From the NCBI RefSeq assembly GCF_003369915.1, contig NC_046673.1:21381718-21445717 (forward strand): a stretch of DNA of 64,000 bases. The letters run 5' to 3'. The notes beneath the pieces were generated by a model. The model was not told the DNA's origin and made no database searches. It saw nothing but the letters and a program-made list of their open reading frames with translations. Below are positions 34,626 through 45,589 of the stretch, piece after piece (the stretch's first letter is position 1; each line of letters opens with the position of its first letter). The DNA comes from Drosophila miranda (Eukaryota; Arthropoda; Insecta; Diptera; Drosophilidae). The position numbers and the translations under genes were made by a program.

Positions 34626-35467
34626 TTGGGGATGAAATCTTTAGATCACATAATTCAACTTTTTATAAATGTTTTTAATACATTTTTGCAAGTTTTATTT
34701 TGTCTATGGTTTCTATAAAGGGTTTGCCATACACTCCATTTATCCTTGCGATAAAAAACGACTAGGCGCCAATTAAAACATCTCTACTAGCCGTACTTGC
34801 ACACCAAGAAAAAAAATTATTAAATACATAAACAAAAGAGTTTCAACTTAATTTTAGGCAAATAATTTGCAAGATTGGGGAGAATTTTTAATATTTTTCT
34901 TTTCAATTTAAAAAACAATCGAAAGTATTATCTGTAAGCACAACTAACATCGCTTGCAATTACTACAATCGATAGAACCACACATACCACCCCCAGTGCT
35001 GTTTGAAAAAAAGCTGTTTTTACTTGAAAACGAAAAAAGCGGAAAATTTTCTAACAAAATCCACAAAAAATCTCAATAATTGTGCTAATTTCATTTTTCT
35101 TAGCGCACAAGATTTTGTTGACGGTAAAAAGTCAACCTGTTTTAGAATTTCTAAATTATCTCGTAAACTAGTGGTAGTATTGGCAAAAATCGTTAAAAAA
35201 CAATGATGAACCGGCAAGATGTTGAAAAAATCAAGAATTCCCGCTTTCCGCAATTCACTAATTTTTCCCGCATTTGGTCTGCAAAAAAAGCCAGATCTGA
35301 CGGGAAAAAAACGTAATCGGCAGCACTGACCACCCCACAAGCGAACTATCGTTTCATCGACTGACAACTCTGTGGCTGACAAAAAGTTAATGTTAATTTT
35401 TTTACAAGAGCGTGCGTGCAGTGCCCAGCCAACAATAAAAAGATTGTTGAGATTGCTTCGCGCAACT

Positions 35468-35715
35468 GTAAGTGTTTCTCGCAAAACGTATTATGAAAAA
35501 GTATACTGGAAAGGTCGAGGATATGCGGTTGGGGCGCCCGCGCGCGGCAAAAAGGCCAATGACAAGCCACACACACACACAGACCTACACAACACCGAAA
35601 CGCACAGACGCACATACACACGACACTCATACCTGGAACATGCAAAAACCGAAACACAAACAATTAAAAACAAAACTCACTTGAAAATGTATTAATTTTC
35701 TATTGCATTTTATAG
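35468..35715 (+). other. Pp4-19C: Probable 5' UTR intron of Pp4-19C
   Basis: A strong donor (ACT|GTAAGTG) at 35468 and an acceptor (CATTTTATAG) ending at 35715 flank a CA-rich 248-base stretch. The Pp4 ATG follows 121 bases after the acceptor. This is inferred from splice signals only. Confidence 0.5.
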
Positions 35716-35836
35716 CACCGGAAAGAGAGCGCCATAACCCAGGGACGCCTGTGCCTGTGCCTTCACCTATACTACTCATTCCCACAGACGCCGACGTCGA
35801 CGTTGACGCCGACGCCGACCCCCCAACGACAGCAAA

Positions 35837-36836
35837 ATGTCCGACTACAGCGACTTGGACCGCCAAATCGAGCAACTGAAGCGCTGTGAAATCATCAAAG
35901 AGAATGAGGTGAAGGGCTTGTGCGCCAAGGCTCGCGAGATTCTCGTCGAGGAGGGGAACGTGCAGCGTGTGGACTCCCCAGTGACGGTGTGCGGTGACAT
36001 ACACGGCCAGTTCTACGATTTGAAGGAGCTGTTCAAGGTGGGCGGTGATGTGCCCGAAAAGAACTACCTATTCATGGGGGACTTTGTGGACCGCGGATAC
36101 TACAGCGTTGAAACATTCCTGCTCCTGCTGGCCCTTAAAGTGCGCTATCCGGACCGCATCACATTGATACGCGGCAATCACGAATCTCGCCAGATCACCC
36201 AGGTGTATGGCTTCTATGATGAGTGTCTCCGCAAATATGGCTCTACTGCCGTATGGCGATACTGCACGGAGATCTTTGACTACCTCAGCCTGTCGGCCAT
36301 CATCGACGGCAAGATATTCTGCGTCCATGGCGGACTCTCGCCCTCCATTCAGTATTTGGATCAGATCCGTAGCATCGATCGCAAGCAGGAGGTTCCGCAC
36401 GACGGCCCTATGTGCGATCTGCTATGGAGCGATCCCGAAGATCAAACCGGCTGGGGTGTATCACCACGCGGTGCCGGCTATCTCTTCGGTTCGGATGTTG
36501 TCTCACAGTTTAACAGGACCAACGAGATCGATATGATATGTAGGGCCCATCAGCTGGTCATGGAGGGGTTCAAATGGCATTTCAACGAAACCGTCTTGAC
36601 CGTGTGGTCGGCACCAAACTATTGCTACCGGTATGTCATGTCATCTCTATCCATTCTGTTACTCTGCAATACTCTTATCTATCCTCTCTCCCACCCTCAC
36701 TTGCAGTTGCGGCAATGTGGCTGCCATTTTGGAACTAAACGAGTACCTGCATCGTGACTTTGTCATCTTCGAGGCGGCACCACAGGAGAGCCGGGGCATA
36801 CCATCAAAGAAGCCCCAGGCTGACTATTTTCTTTAA
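35837..36836 (+). CDS. Pp4-19C: Serine/threonine protein phosphatase 4 catalytic subunit
   Basis: Two exons, 35837-36630 and 36707-36836, join in phase 2 and give 307 residues, the standard PP4C length. PPP-family metal and phosphate motifs are intact: GDIHGQ at 53-58, GDFVDRG at 81-87, RGNHESR at 112-118 and HGGLSPSI further on. The C terminus ends DYFL, the methylated-leucine tail shared by PP2A, PP4 and PP6. PP4 works with regulatory subunits R2 and R3 (fly Falafel) in centrosome maturation, DNA-damage recovery and JNK or Hedgehog signalling, in nucleus and cytoplasm. The intron splits the codon for the arginine in YRCGN. A leader intron is likely upstream. Confidence 0.96.
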
Positions 36837-38761
36837 GACTACAACCACAGCCACAGTCACAGCACACCCACTACCGTAAGAGCAGTAGCACCGGAAAGTA
36901 CCAAGGACTTGCCTGGCTCCTCCGAACTTTACCTTTGACATCCATGGCGCCCGTTGTACGTTTTTCATGGGACGGTGCGTGTGTGTCCGTGTGGCCTAGA
37001 ACGCCTCGATTTTGTTAACCGGAAAACAACAACAACAAATCCAAACGAAAATGAACTGCCTGCCTTCCCAAGCAACAACAAACGTGAAGAGCAATTTCGA
37101 ATGCAACAGAAAATTAATTTTTAGATTAAATTTAGCTAAGGAGATCATCCCAGTCGGGGATGAGCCACAGAAGGAGCCCTCATCTGCATCTGCATCCGCA
37201 CGTCCCTGTCCTGCTTTGGCAGCAGAAAAATACCCTTCCAAATATAACTTTAGCTCATAGTACACTGTTTTGAGTTGTTTTTTTTCATGTCCCAGTACTT
37301 TTTTTCGCCCCTCAGCGTTTTCTATTTTTTTTTTTTGTAACAATGATCGTGTGCGTGGATGTCATTTGGTCTGTGACTGTGTGTGCGCATCGTAGAGACC
37401 AATACCCTAGGACGCGCATGGATTTTGCGCATTATATTAAGATAATATTTATTAAAACTAGATAAGCCCGGCCTCCAGCTCCTGTGAATTCGCTTGGTGA
37501 AAGCAGCATAACCAGCAACACCATCATCTCTTGCTGTCGACGCTGCTGTCTTCACAAAGCGAATTATCCAGGATCGGCTGGCAGGCAACGTACTATGAGA
37601 AATAATAGAAACGAGACGATGGAAGGGCTAGTGCTAGAGCCTTGTATGCAGCGCCAGCGCCTTTGTGCTGGGCCAGAATTGCTATTCGCAATTTCGGGAA
37701 TGAGAGAAGAGCGGAATAGAGGATAATGTGTACGTGTAGCATAACTTTAGTGCGTAATCGTAACTGTAAGTGCGACCCAGATTGGGACATTATATAAAAA
37801 CCACTATATATACACACAAATATACAAATATTTGAAAATAAAGCGTATTCTAAGCAGCATACCGAAGCCAAGGCAAAAGTGTAGCGTACAAACAGTGTAT
37901 ACAATAATCGTTTATCTGTAGAATCTGTGGAAGAAGTCGGACAATACTTATGAAAGTTATTGGCGCAAAAGGTCCACGGATGTTTCGTGCTTTTTATGAT
38001 TTTATTTTAATTTTATTTACTTAATTCTTTTCAACCTCCTCGTCTTGTCGATACCGCCAAAAGTGCTCATTGAACCCCAGCTCCGATCACTCGTTCTCTC
38101 ATAGTTCTAGTTCGCAGAACTAGAACTATCGGATGATAATTCATATCGATACTTACGATATTTCGTACAACGTTAATAGTAAATACAATTGTAGAGTTAT
38201 AATACAAAACAATCTAACAGCTGCTAAATATCCAATCTGGGCTCATTCATGGCCCTTATACTATCTATTGGGGCTAACATTTGATTTATCCTGCTCGATC
38301 TACTGCTGCTTTAGGAGATAAATTTTCTGTAAGATTGTTAAAGATGTTAGCATTTATTGAACTACGTTCCTGTAAGAGAAGGGTTCGGTTCACCCTTAGT
38401 TATAGTTCTGCGGAACTGTTCCATATTTAAAGTCAAAGCAAAGGAGCTTCAACATTAGAAAAGTTCTTATAGAATCTCATAGATTCTTGTCCGATAATCA
38501 GCCGTAATGTTATTGCTGTGTCTACCTCAATAGCTACATAATTCCGACAATTCTAGGTACATATAAACCAATTTAATTACCTTTTTTAATTTGCTCAATT
38601 TATCAGTTATCTAAGGACTATTCATATTGTGTAAGCGAAAAAAAAACAAAGAAATGTCTAGATATAGCTGGATAGACATTTATATATTCCAGAGTGGGCG
38701 CTAGTGGTTCATTAACAGGTCCATCTGATTGGCCAGGGGGCGGGGGGTCGTCGTCTCACCT
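36837..38761. other. Pp4 3' UTR and intergenic DNA
   Basis: A long 3' UTR for Pp4 is likely. AATAAA at about 37836-37841 is a candidate polyadenylation signal. A perfect 13-base inverted repeat lies at 38101-38129. No coding exon is supported. Confidence 0.5.
38101..38129. repeat. Perfect inverted repeat, 13-base arms, 3-base loop
   Basis: ATAGTTCTAGTTC and its exact reverse complement are separated by GCA. It could form a hairpin in RNA or be a dimeric protein-binding site. Confidence 0.7.
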
Positions 38762-39416
38762 TTAGTGCTCCACCCGCATGGTGATGCCATGCTTTTCCAT
38801 GTGCTCAAAGATGCATTTCAGATAGGCATCGGCGGAATCGCAGCTGGAGGGAAGGGAAGCGGATCAAGATCAGTGAAGTGGCTGGTGTCAAAGGCTGAAT
38901 ACTCACTGATCCTCGGGCAAATCGATGGCCGCACAAGTATCCGCAATTTCGGTAATGGCATCCTCCTTTTCCTCAGCGTTCTCGCTCATGAGCTTCATCA
39001 TTTCCATAGTGTGCTCGGTGCTCGGTTTGCCGTCCTCCTCTATCTGTGGGAGTGGTGGAAAAAGGAAAGGAGTTTTGGAAGGATACTTTTGATTTGTGGT
39101 TGAGTTGAGCTCTCACGATCTTGAACTTCTTCATCATGCAGGCGCGCAGGCACTTTCCCTCCTGATTCGCCGACGGCTCGTGCTTCATCATCAGCTCCAC
39201 ATCCTCTGCAAGAAAACGTTTGGGTGGTGTACTCGGTTTCCTTGGAAACCCCGCATTGAATCGCTTACCATCCGTGGCTCCCGTCTCTGTCTTACATTCG
39301 TTGGCTGCCTCAGCGACATGCTCCTCGTTACTTGCATCCTGGGGCTTCGACTCGGACTCGGACACCGCCACCAGGCACACCGCCAGCATCAGACCCAAGC
39401 AAACCAGACGCGACAT
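38762..39416 (-). CDS. Obp19d: Odorant-binding protein Obp19d (PBPRP-2 type)
   Basis: Four exons, 39416-39269, 39205-39117, 39043-38907 and 38843-38762, join in frame (phases 1, 0, 2) and give 151 residues. A signal peptide (MSRLVCLGLMLAVCLVAVSE) is followed by a PBP/GOBP domain with the six-cysteine pattern: NEC, KCLRAC, DTC, HCD and KCI. It is a soluble pheromone or odorant carrier secreted into sensillum lymph. ANECKTETGATD and KCLRACMMKK resemble what I remember of fly PBPRP-2, so I call this 19d, and the following genes in order 19c, 19b and 19a. A TATAAAAT box lies 67 bases before the ATG. Confidence 0.85.
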
Positions 39417-39482
39417 ATTGAATCGAATGAGCTTAACGGGGAACGAACTCGAACTTAAATGCGTCCAGCTGGTAGAAGTCGC

Positions 39483-39490
39483 ATTTTATA
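39483..39490 (-). promoter_or_regulatory. Obp19d: TATA box of Obp19d
   Basis: The minus strand reads TATAAAAT, 67-74 bases upstream of the ATG at 39416. Confidence 0.6.
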
Positions 39491-41985
39491 GAGCTATCAA
39501 GTCGCGTGATAATTTGATAGATCCACCTCCACCTCTACCTCCACTTCCATTTCCAGTCTCATCCGAGAGTCTCGGGCAAATCTCAAGCGAACAGAGCCAA
39601 ACAGGCAGAATAATTACAATTAGCGGATCGCATGGGAGCGGAGTGAACTATATGAGCAGCACATGACACTCCACTACTCCGCTCTCGATCTGGCCAAGAT
39701 CCGGCGGAGATGCCCTCGGCTGGCTATCGTGTGAATGCCACTGAGGCACGGGGAGGGGGTGGGAGGTGCCACTGGTAGGTGCACTAAGGTGCTCGAGGCG
39801 TATAGTAGGGCGGCTACCTATTGCCAATTATCAGCTTAATTGGTGACTGGCATGAAATCAGACATCTCCAAATGGAAATGGAAATGAGAATGCAAAATAT
39901 CAAAATCTCGAATGCAATTAAATCGATCAAAACTTTTGACGGTGACTGAGTGACTACTGCGGCCACCTCGCAATTATAGTCACGGCATACCCTTATCCGG
40001 AGAAAGAGAATCCCCATTGGAGCACGGTCCGTTCACCATCCCCCAATAACAAAAACAAAAAAGAATAAACCTTAAAGGGAAGACTCGAGTGGATCAGCGA
40101 TGTGCCTCGTGATGCACACGGCATGTTTTGTGTTTCTTCGTTCGCAGGCATTCTCTAATGCACTCTTCGCTAGTGCATTGGTTGTTTGGTTGGCGAAGAA
40201 TAAATCTTGAAGCGTTGGGAGCCAGGTAGAAGACTGGATATATCAGAGTACCTATCCGTTTGTGGTTCCATTCCATATGCACGAGTCTCCTCTACTTATC
40301 TTCACAATCTGTTTGATTGTTGAACTTTCATTGCTGTCCATCGGTTTGTTATTCTAACGAGTTTTCATTTCATTGCACGCCATTAATACGACTAGATGGG
40401 GCATTTAATTATGCCAAGTCGACTCGCTGGCTTTAGAATTCAACTAAATATATCACATAACATTCAGAGACAAGTACAGGCCTTTGGGGTTTAATGCCAG
40501 GGCAGGGATCAGTGAAATGAGTGGTAAATGCTTTGAATAAACGAAAGATCAAAACTATCCATTATTATTCATCAGAAACTTTCCACAAAATATAGCTTCT
40601 GTGGGAGGCAATGATCGTTCGCTTGACAATGCCTTGTGAGAATAATTATTTTGTACTTATTAAGATAACTTCGGAGTCACTGCGAGTATGTGGTTAGTCT
40701 CTAAACAAACGCGCTAATCTCGATGATCAGAAAGTTGCTTTAGGAGCTATTTTTATCTGAAAGCTGGTGTACCCAGGGGAGGTATTAATATTAAAAATTA
40801 CAGAGCATGCAATTGAAATAGATCTTGGATAGATCCATTTCTAGGATGTGGTACAACACCAGGTACGAACTTTAGTGGTTGAAAATGGTTGTATTGTCTT
40901 ACAAATATTCTCCAAGAAGGTAAAACTTTGACCACTAGAACCCATTAGATGTGAGAAAATGTATGCGAACCAGATGATCCCTTGTTTCGATGTTTTGGAT
41001 GGTTTAAAAATGTGTTGCGTGGAGCGATGTGTGAAAGCTCGGAAATCCATATTTCGAGGCTTGTTTTCCTCAATTCTACAACAACTCTCGACCAAAAAAT
41101 GGTCCACATACCACTTATCCCTCAAAATTGATGTTCTCACTTTACTCTATCGGAAAATTTGCAGCATGATCAGTTGTTGTTGACCAGTTTTCAACAAACA
41201 GGCGACCAGATGACTTGAAATGGATGGTCGCGCCAACCTTTTGAGGCATACCGTCGATCACTGTTTTGGTTCGGTCTCAAATTCATATAACCATGGTTCT
41301 CAACCTGTGTAGATATTTAACCCAGCTTTTGAAGCACCACGATCCAATTTTTTCACTTATTAATCGAGACGAGCCTCTTTCTGACCTCATACTACTGTCC
41401 AAGGATTCTATAATATCACGATGTTTTGCTCAATTATTTCTCTCACAGCATGACCATGGGGTCTTGATAGGGCTAAAAGTGGCCCAGGCCAGTAAAGCTG
41501 GAGGGTTTCAAAAATGTCCGAAAATTAGGGGAAACCCATAACCAGACACTCATTGTCGCAATAGTTTGTTCATATTTTCTATGGGATAAATGCATGAAAC
41601 GGCTTGTCCCCGCGATGGGAATAGTATTATATATTAATATTGGGTGATCTTCAGCGTGTATGAATGTATGAATACACAACGGCGATACCATCGTTAGCTC
41701 TCATTCATATATGTGTGTACTTTTACTATAGATGATGTCTAACAGAAGAATCAATATAATTATTTATAAGTACGTACTACGTAAACTCGTATTTTTCCAG
41801 AGGTTCCCAGCTCGGGTGCTGACTGTGATCGTCTGTGATGCGTGACTTGTGTGTGGGGTCTCGCACCCCATGATCGTCATGAACTTGACACTGGAAAAAT
41901 CATTGTTTTCCACCGATGATGGCTCAGCAAAATGAATCAAAAATAAGTCGCAAGAACTGAAGAAGGTTATGCAGTTATATGCAGC
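39491..41985. other. Intergenic DNA between Obp19d and Obp19c
   Basis: It contains one candidate cysteine-rich small reading frame (40276-40094, listed separately) and a stretch at 40840-41545 with long, weak reading frames on both strands that may be a decayed mobile element. Nothing else is recognised. Confidence 0.4.
40094..40276 (-). CDS. Candidate short cysteine-rich protein, uncertain
   Basis: An open frame of 60 codons starts at the ATG at 40276. A weakly hydrophobic middle (GTLIYPVFYLAPNAS) is followed by NNQCTSEECIRECLRTKK, then TCRVHHEAHR at the end. Four cysteines in 19 residues after a possible secretory segment resembles small secreted fly peptides such as seminal or antimicrobial ones. 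No TATA box, strong splice site or homology supports it, so it may be chance. It lies beside the Obp cluster. Confidence 0.25.
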   Translation of the reverse strand: MEWNHKRIGTLIYPVFYLAPNASRFILRQPNNQCTSEECIRECLRTKKHKTCRVHHEAHR

Positions 41986-41993
41986 TATATAAG
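41986..41993 (+). promoter_or_regulatory. Obp19c: TATA box of Obp19c
   Basis: TATATAAG lies 59-66 bases before the ATG at 42052. Expected transcription start near 42016 excludes the upstream in-frame ATG at 42004. Confidence 0.65.
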
Positions 41994-42051
41994 CCAAGAA
42001 CTGGTGGCCAGTGGCACAGACAAAGAGCAACAGAAGCCAACAAGCCCCAAG

Positions 42052-42622
42052 ATGATGCCACCGATGCTAGCAACGACCGGTTCTCTGCTGCTGATGCTGC
42101 TGTTGTTGCAGACGGACTGCGTCCGCGGCCAGGGCTTCGATCTGACCAAGATCCTAGTCAGTCGCGGCACAGAGCCCATTTGGACGGTGATGGTACGGCA
42201 GCTGCCGCATGTCCAGGAGATGATCGACTCTGGCCGCAGGGAGTGCATAAAGGAGCTGAAACTTCCCAAGGAGCAGCGTCCGCTGATGAAGGTGTCCAAT
42301 CCCAGCGAGAAGGAGAAATGCCTGATAGAGTGTGTCCTCAAGAAGACCAAGATTGTAAGTAGCAGACGACGAGAAAGAGAGAGATGATCCTGTTGAACTG
42401 CTCCCTTAGATGGATGACAAGAACAAGCTGAATCTGGCCCAGGTGGAGAAGCTGACCGGTCTGGTGACCCAGGACAACAAGATGGCCATTGCCTTAAGCT
42501 GCAGCATGGCACAGAACTGCAATCGCTCCATCTCGGCCCAGAATCCCTGTGAGGCTGCCCACCAGCTCAATCAGTGCATCAGCCGCCAGCTGGAGCGCAA
42601 CAATGTGAAGCTGATCTGGTAG
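42052..42622 (+). CDS. Obp19c: Odorant-binding protein Obp19c
   Basis: Two exons, 42052-42354 and 42410-42622, join in phase 0 and give 171 residues. I start at the ATG at 42052 (MMPPMLATTGSLLLMLLLLQ), which opens a signal peptide downstream of the TATA-set start. The mature protein has a PBP/GOBP-like domain. Cysteines appear in RRECIKEL, EKCLIECVLKK, LSCSMAQNCN, NPCEAA and NQCIS, which is one more than the classic six. It is presumably a secreted carrier of small hydrophobic ligands. It is the only plus-strand gene of the four. The name rests on cluster order and is less certain than the family. Confidence 0.8.
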
Positions 42623-42855
42623 GATCCTGCACTCCTACACTCCTACACTCCTGCTGTCCTGATGCCTTCTTTCCTGTTTCCTGTTCCCCACCCAATGAAG
42701 TCCAAGATCTCTGTATTGGCTCTGACTGGGCGCTTTATTTCTAGTCAGGGACCACATCAAGCTGGGTTTCCAATTAAACAGTTAACGAACAAAAAAAAAA
42801 CAGGAAAAAAAACACAGAAAAAGAACATGAACGGGAGGTGGAGGTGGAGGGAGGA

Positions 42856-43480
42856 CTACTCCTTGATGTCGGGTATCTTGTAGCCGCTCACTCGCATCTC
42901 GCGCAGCATGCACATGGCTATGTCATGGGCCACCTCGCACCTAATCCAAACAAGAATCAGAGACGAGGATGGAGTTGAGGGTGGAGATGGAGGGGAAACA
43001 CTCACTTGTCTGTGCCCGCCTGTTCGTTGCATCCCTTGATGATGCGCGGTGAGTGCTCCTCCTTGTCGGGGAACATCATGTTCATCATCTCGAGCGTCTT
43101 GTCCTCGTTGTACTTCAACTCGCCCTCGGGCATCAGCTCGAACTGCTCCAGCATGCAGTGGCGGAAGCATTTGGTCTCGTATTTGGCGTCCGGCTGGTTC
43201 TTGATCATCTCCACAATGTTCTCTGATGGTTGGCATGGTTTTGGGATCGAACTCAGTCTCGAATCGAATCGATGCGAATCGAATGATTCCTGCTTCACTA
43301 CTCACCTTTCTCTGGCTTGGGCTTACAGTTTTCGCCAAACGGCTCGATTAGCTCCACCACCTCGTCCAAAGTCATGGACGCCTCCTCTTCGTCCCCATCG
43401 GCTGCGGCCAGACCCACCAGCCATCCTCCGGCACAGGCCATTACCAGCACGAGAGTTGTCATCCAGTTTCCAGTCAGCAT
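42856..43480 (-). CDS. Obp19b: Odorant-binding protein Obp19b
   Basis: Three exons, 43480-43306, 43222-43006 and 42940-42856, join in frame (phases 1, 2) and give 158 residues. A signal peptide (LVLVMACAGGWLVGLAAA) precedes an acidic start and a PBP/GOBP domain. The six cysteines fall in ENCKPKP, TKCFRHCMLEQ, KGCNEQ, KCEVA and MCML, matching the classic pattern. It ends KIPDIKE. It is a secreted soluble ligand carrier. It is convergent with Obp19c (233 bases apart) and head-to-tail with Obp19a. TATA box TATAAAA is 59 bases above the ATG. The name follows from cluster order. Confidence 0.82.
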
Positions 43481-43538
43481 AATTTCCTATTCTCTTGTTG
43501 ACAGGTAAAAATGGACTCTAGATTATCGGTGCCCCGCG

Positions 43539-43545
43539 TTTTATA
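43539..43545 (-). promoter_or_regulatory. Obp19b: TATA box of Obp19b
   Basis: The minus strand reads TATAAAA, 59-65 bases before the ATG at 43480. Confidence 0.6.
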
Positions 43546-43821
43546 CCCATTCGACTGGCCTTAGTCTAGGCTCGTGTCCAGAGCATCCGGTACAACCTGC
43601 CCTAATCGCACAAAGATCGCGATCGTCGCTTGTAGATGCCCGCCATTCCCATGACATGGCCAAAAGCAGATCATGCAACCCGTCCAAATACACCACAATT
43701 CTCTTGGGACTGGGGCTAATATTTATTCATGGAACTAGGGGACTAGAGGACCAAGACCTAGGCCTATAGACTAGACAGGAACGGGGACTTAAACATTGGG
43801 CATCTATGGATTCGGAGATGA

Positions 43822-44391
43822 CTAGGGGAAGACAAAGACCTTGATGTTGGACTTGAGGCACGAGAGCAGGGCGTGGGCTGGATCACAGTTGGGGGCGTTC
43901 TTGAGGCCAACAGTGGAGTCCTTGCAGGTGTTGATGCCCTGACGGTACTCCGGCTTGTAGCTGTCCGGCAGCAGGACGTCCATCTGCTTCAGAGAGGCCT
44001 CCACCTGGAACTTTCCCTTCTTGATCTGTACGGTACGAATGGAAGGTATTAGGGAATCAAACGCATGGAATCTACGAGTATATGGGGGTACACACCGCCT
44101 GCATCATCTCCAGAACGCAGTTGATGTAGCAGTTGGAGTCCTTGTTGTTGGGTATCTGCCCATTACGTATGCCATCGGCCACCTCTGCGGTCACCTTGGG
44201 GTACTTGGGCAGGCAGACATCCCTCATCAGTTTGCCAGCGGACCACATCTGCTCCTCCGTCACCTGCAAGACCACCAATTACACCAATTACGGATCACAA
44301 ACTTGGAATAGTTCCTTGGACGTACCCCTGCTTCCGAGCCAGGCAGTGAGATGCCCACAGCGACAATGATCAGCAAAAGATCCAACTTCAT
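43822..44391 (-). CDS. Obp19a: Odorant-binding protein Obp19a
   Basis: Three exons, 44391-44326, 44263-44096 and 44025-43822, all join in phase 0 and give 145 residues. Exon 1 is the signal peptide (MKLDLLLIIVAVGISLPGSE). The PBP/GOBP domain follows: VTEEQMWSAGKLMRDVC, NCYINCVLEMMQA, NTCKDSTVG, NCDPAHALLSC and the end IKVFVFP. Six conserved cysteines are present. It is a secreted odorant carrier. A TATATAAG box is 52 bases above the ATG. This member is the most typical classic OBP of the four. The name follows from motif memory and cluster order. Confidence 0.85.
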
Positions 44392-44442
44392 GCTCGAACT
44401 TTCAACAAACAAATAAACAAATGCCCCAGACCGGCCACACTC

Positions 44443-44450
44443 CTTATATA
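44443..44450 (-). promoter_or_regulatory. Obp19a: TATA box of Obp19a
   Basis: The minus strand reads TATATAAG, 52-59 bases upstream of the ATG at 44391. Confidence 0.65.
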
Positions 44451-44987
44451 CTCGTACTTGCAGTCCAAGCCATGAGCGAGTAGGCCCCCCGAAGATGAAA
44501 TGACATGCAAATGATGATAGTCTATGGGTCCATATGGGGGTGGGCTTGGTGCCAGAGGGCTCCAGCAAGTATGCAAGAGGGTGTGCAAATTACGGGGCAC
44601 AGTGTAAACCGATTACTTCCTGATCTTTGTTGGTTGGCTGCTGGTGGGGCTGTAATCCATATAATCTTGCTGCATTAATTGAACGGTCGGCTGCCACACG
44701 CACGGCTACAGCCCCGCGGATGGCACTCCCATTCAAATAAATCTCGGACTGTATTTTGATCATGTAATTGGAGAATACTCGTAATAGGACTACAACATCA
44801 TCTTTGATTAAATACTACGATAACTGCTCATGCAAATGGAAAATCAATGGCAACATCTATATTTGTTGGCAGGAGGCAGGCTTTGCCTGACTATGCATTG
44901 ATTCGAATCTAAAAAGCAGAAAACAAACAAGCACAAATTCTTTCAAAATCATCCCGAATAAGTTCGAGCAGCTCTAAGAACTCAAAG
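44451..44987. other. Intergenic DNA, nothing recognised
   Basis: It lies between the divergent Obp19a and the first small paralogue gene. I see no reading frame, repeat or strong promoter motif. Confidence 0.5.
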
Positions 44988-45243
44988 ATGTCCGACCAGT
45001 TCAGCTTCGCGGATAACTTCAACAGCCGCACCCTGCGCGGGCGTGCCAATGTAAGTGATCTGCCATCCAAATGGCGTCCATTCGAAGAGCTCACTCTCAG
45101 TCTCCTTTTCTCAGGTTTCGAAGGTCACGCTGGCCGGTCTGGGTCTCGCCTATGTGGCACTGAAGATCCGACAGGCCTGGGCCCAGCGGCGCAAGAGCAA
45201 GCTCTACTGCAAGGAGTGCCAGAAGCTCCTGCTGCGCCACTAA
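44988..45243 (+). CDS. Small 63-residue protein, paralogue of the next gene
   Basis: Two exons, 44988-45050 and 45115-45243, join in phase 0. Exon 1 encodes a short module ending RTLRGRAN. Exon 2 begins VSKVTLAGLGLAYVALKI, a probable membrane helix, then turns basic (QAWAQRRKSKLYCKECQKLL) with a CxxC. The next gene downstream has the same module (GRAN, then VAKVTYATMALLYIVYRM) with the intron at the identical place, so the two are tandem duplicates. Likely a small tail-anchored or single-pass membrane protein with a possible metal-binding tail. I do not recognise the family. Confidence 0.75.
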
Positions 45244-45500
45244 AAATCAGTAGGAGGCGATGGAGGAGAAGGAGGTGTAGGGCATTGGGCTTGAGTTGGT
45301 CAGATGTTGCCGTCTCTTTGATTCGTAATCTCTGATGGCTATGTGTGGCCAGATCCAGACCATTGGCCTCTGTATCCTGTTGCCAAATTTCGCTAACTTT
45401 TCTGATTTAATAAATTCCCGCTGCCATCTGGCTCTCATTTCAACACCAATTTCTTTTTGATTGCAGTAGGCCTTGCTCGTTCCCTCGTGTCTCTCTCAAT

Positions 45501-45507
45501 ATATAAT
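45501..45507 (+). promoter_or_regulatory. TATA-like element before the second paralogue
   Basis: TATATAA is followed about 14 bases later by CAGTTTC. The ATG is at 45590. It suggests that the second gene has its own promoter rather than sharing a transcript with the first. Confidence 0.35.
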
Positions 45508-45589
45508 ATATCATATATACAGTTTCGACTAGGGCCCCACCCAGATCAGACGTAGCTCCCAGAGATCTTTCTCCGAGGTAATCCGCACG

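Noticed and set aside
42004-42051. ATG at 42004 as the start of Obp19c
   Set aside because: It lies about 11 bases from the TATA box, above the expected transcription start. The ATG at 42052 opens a proper signal peptide.
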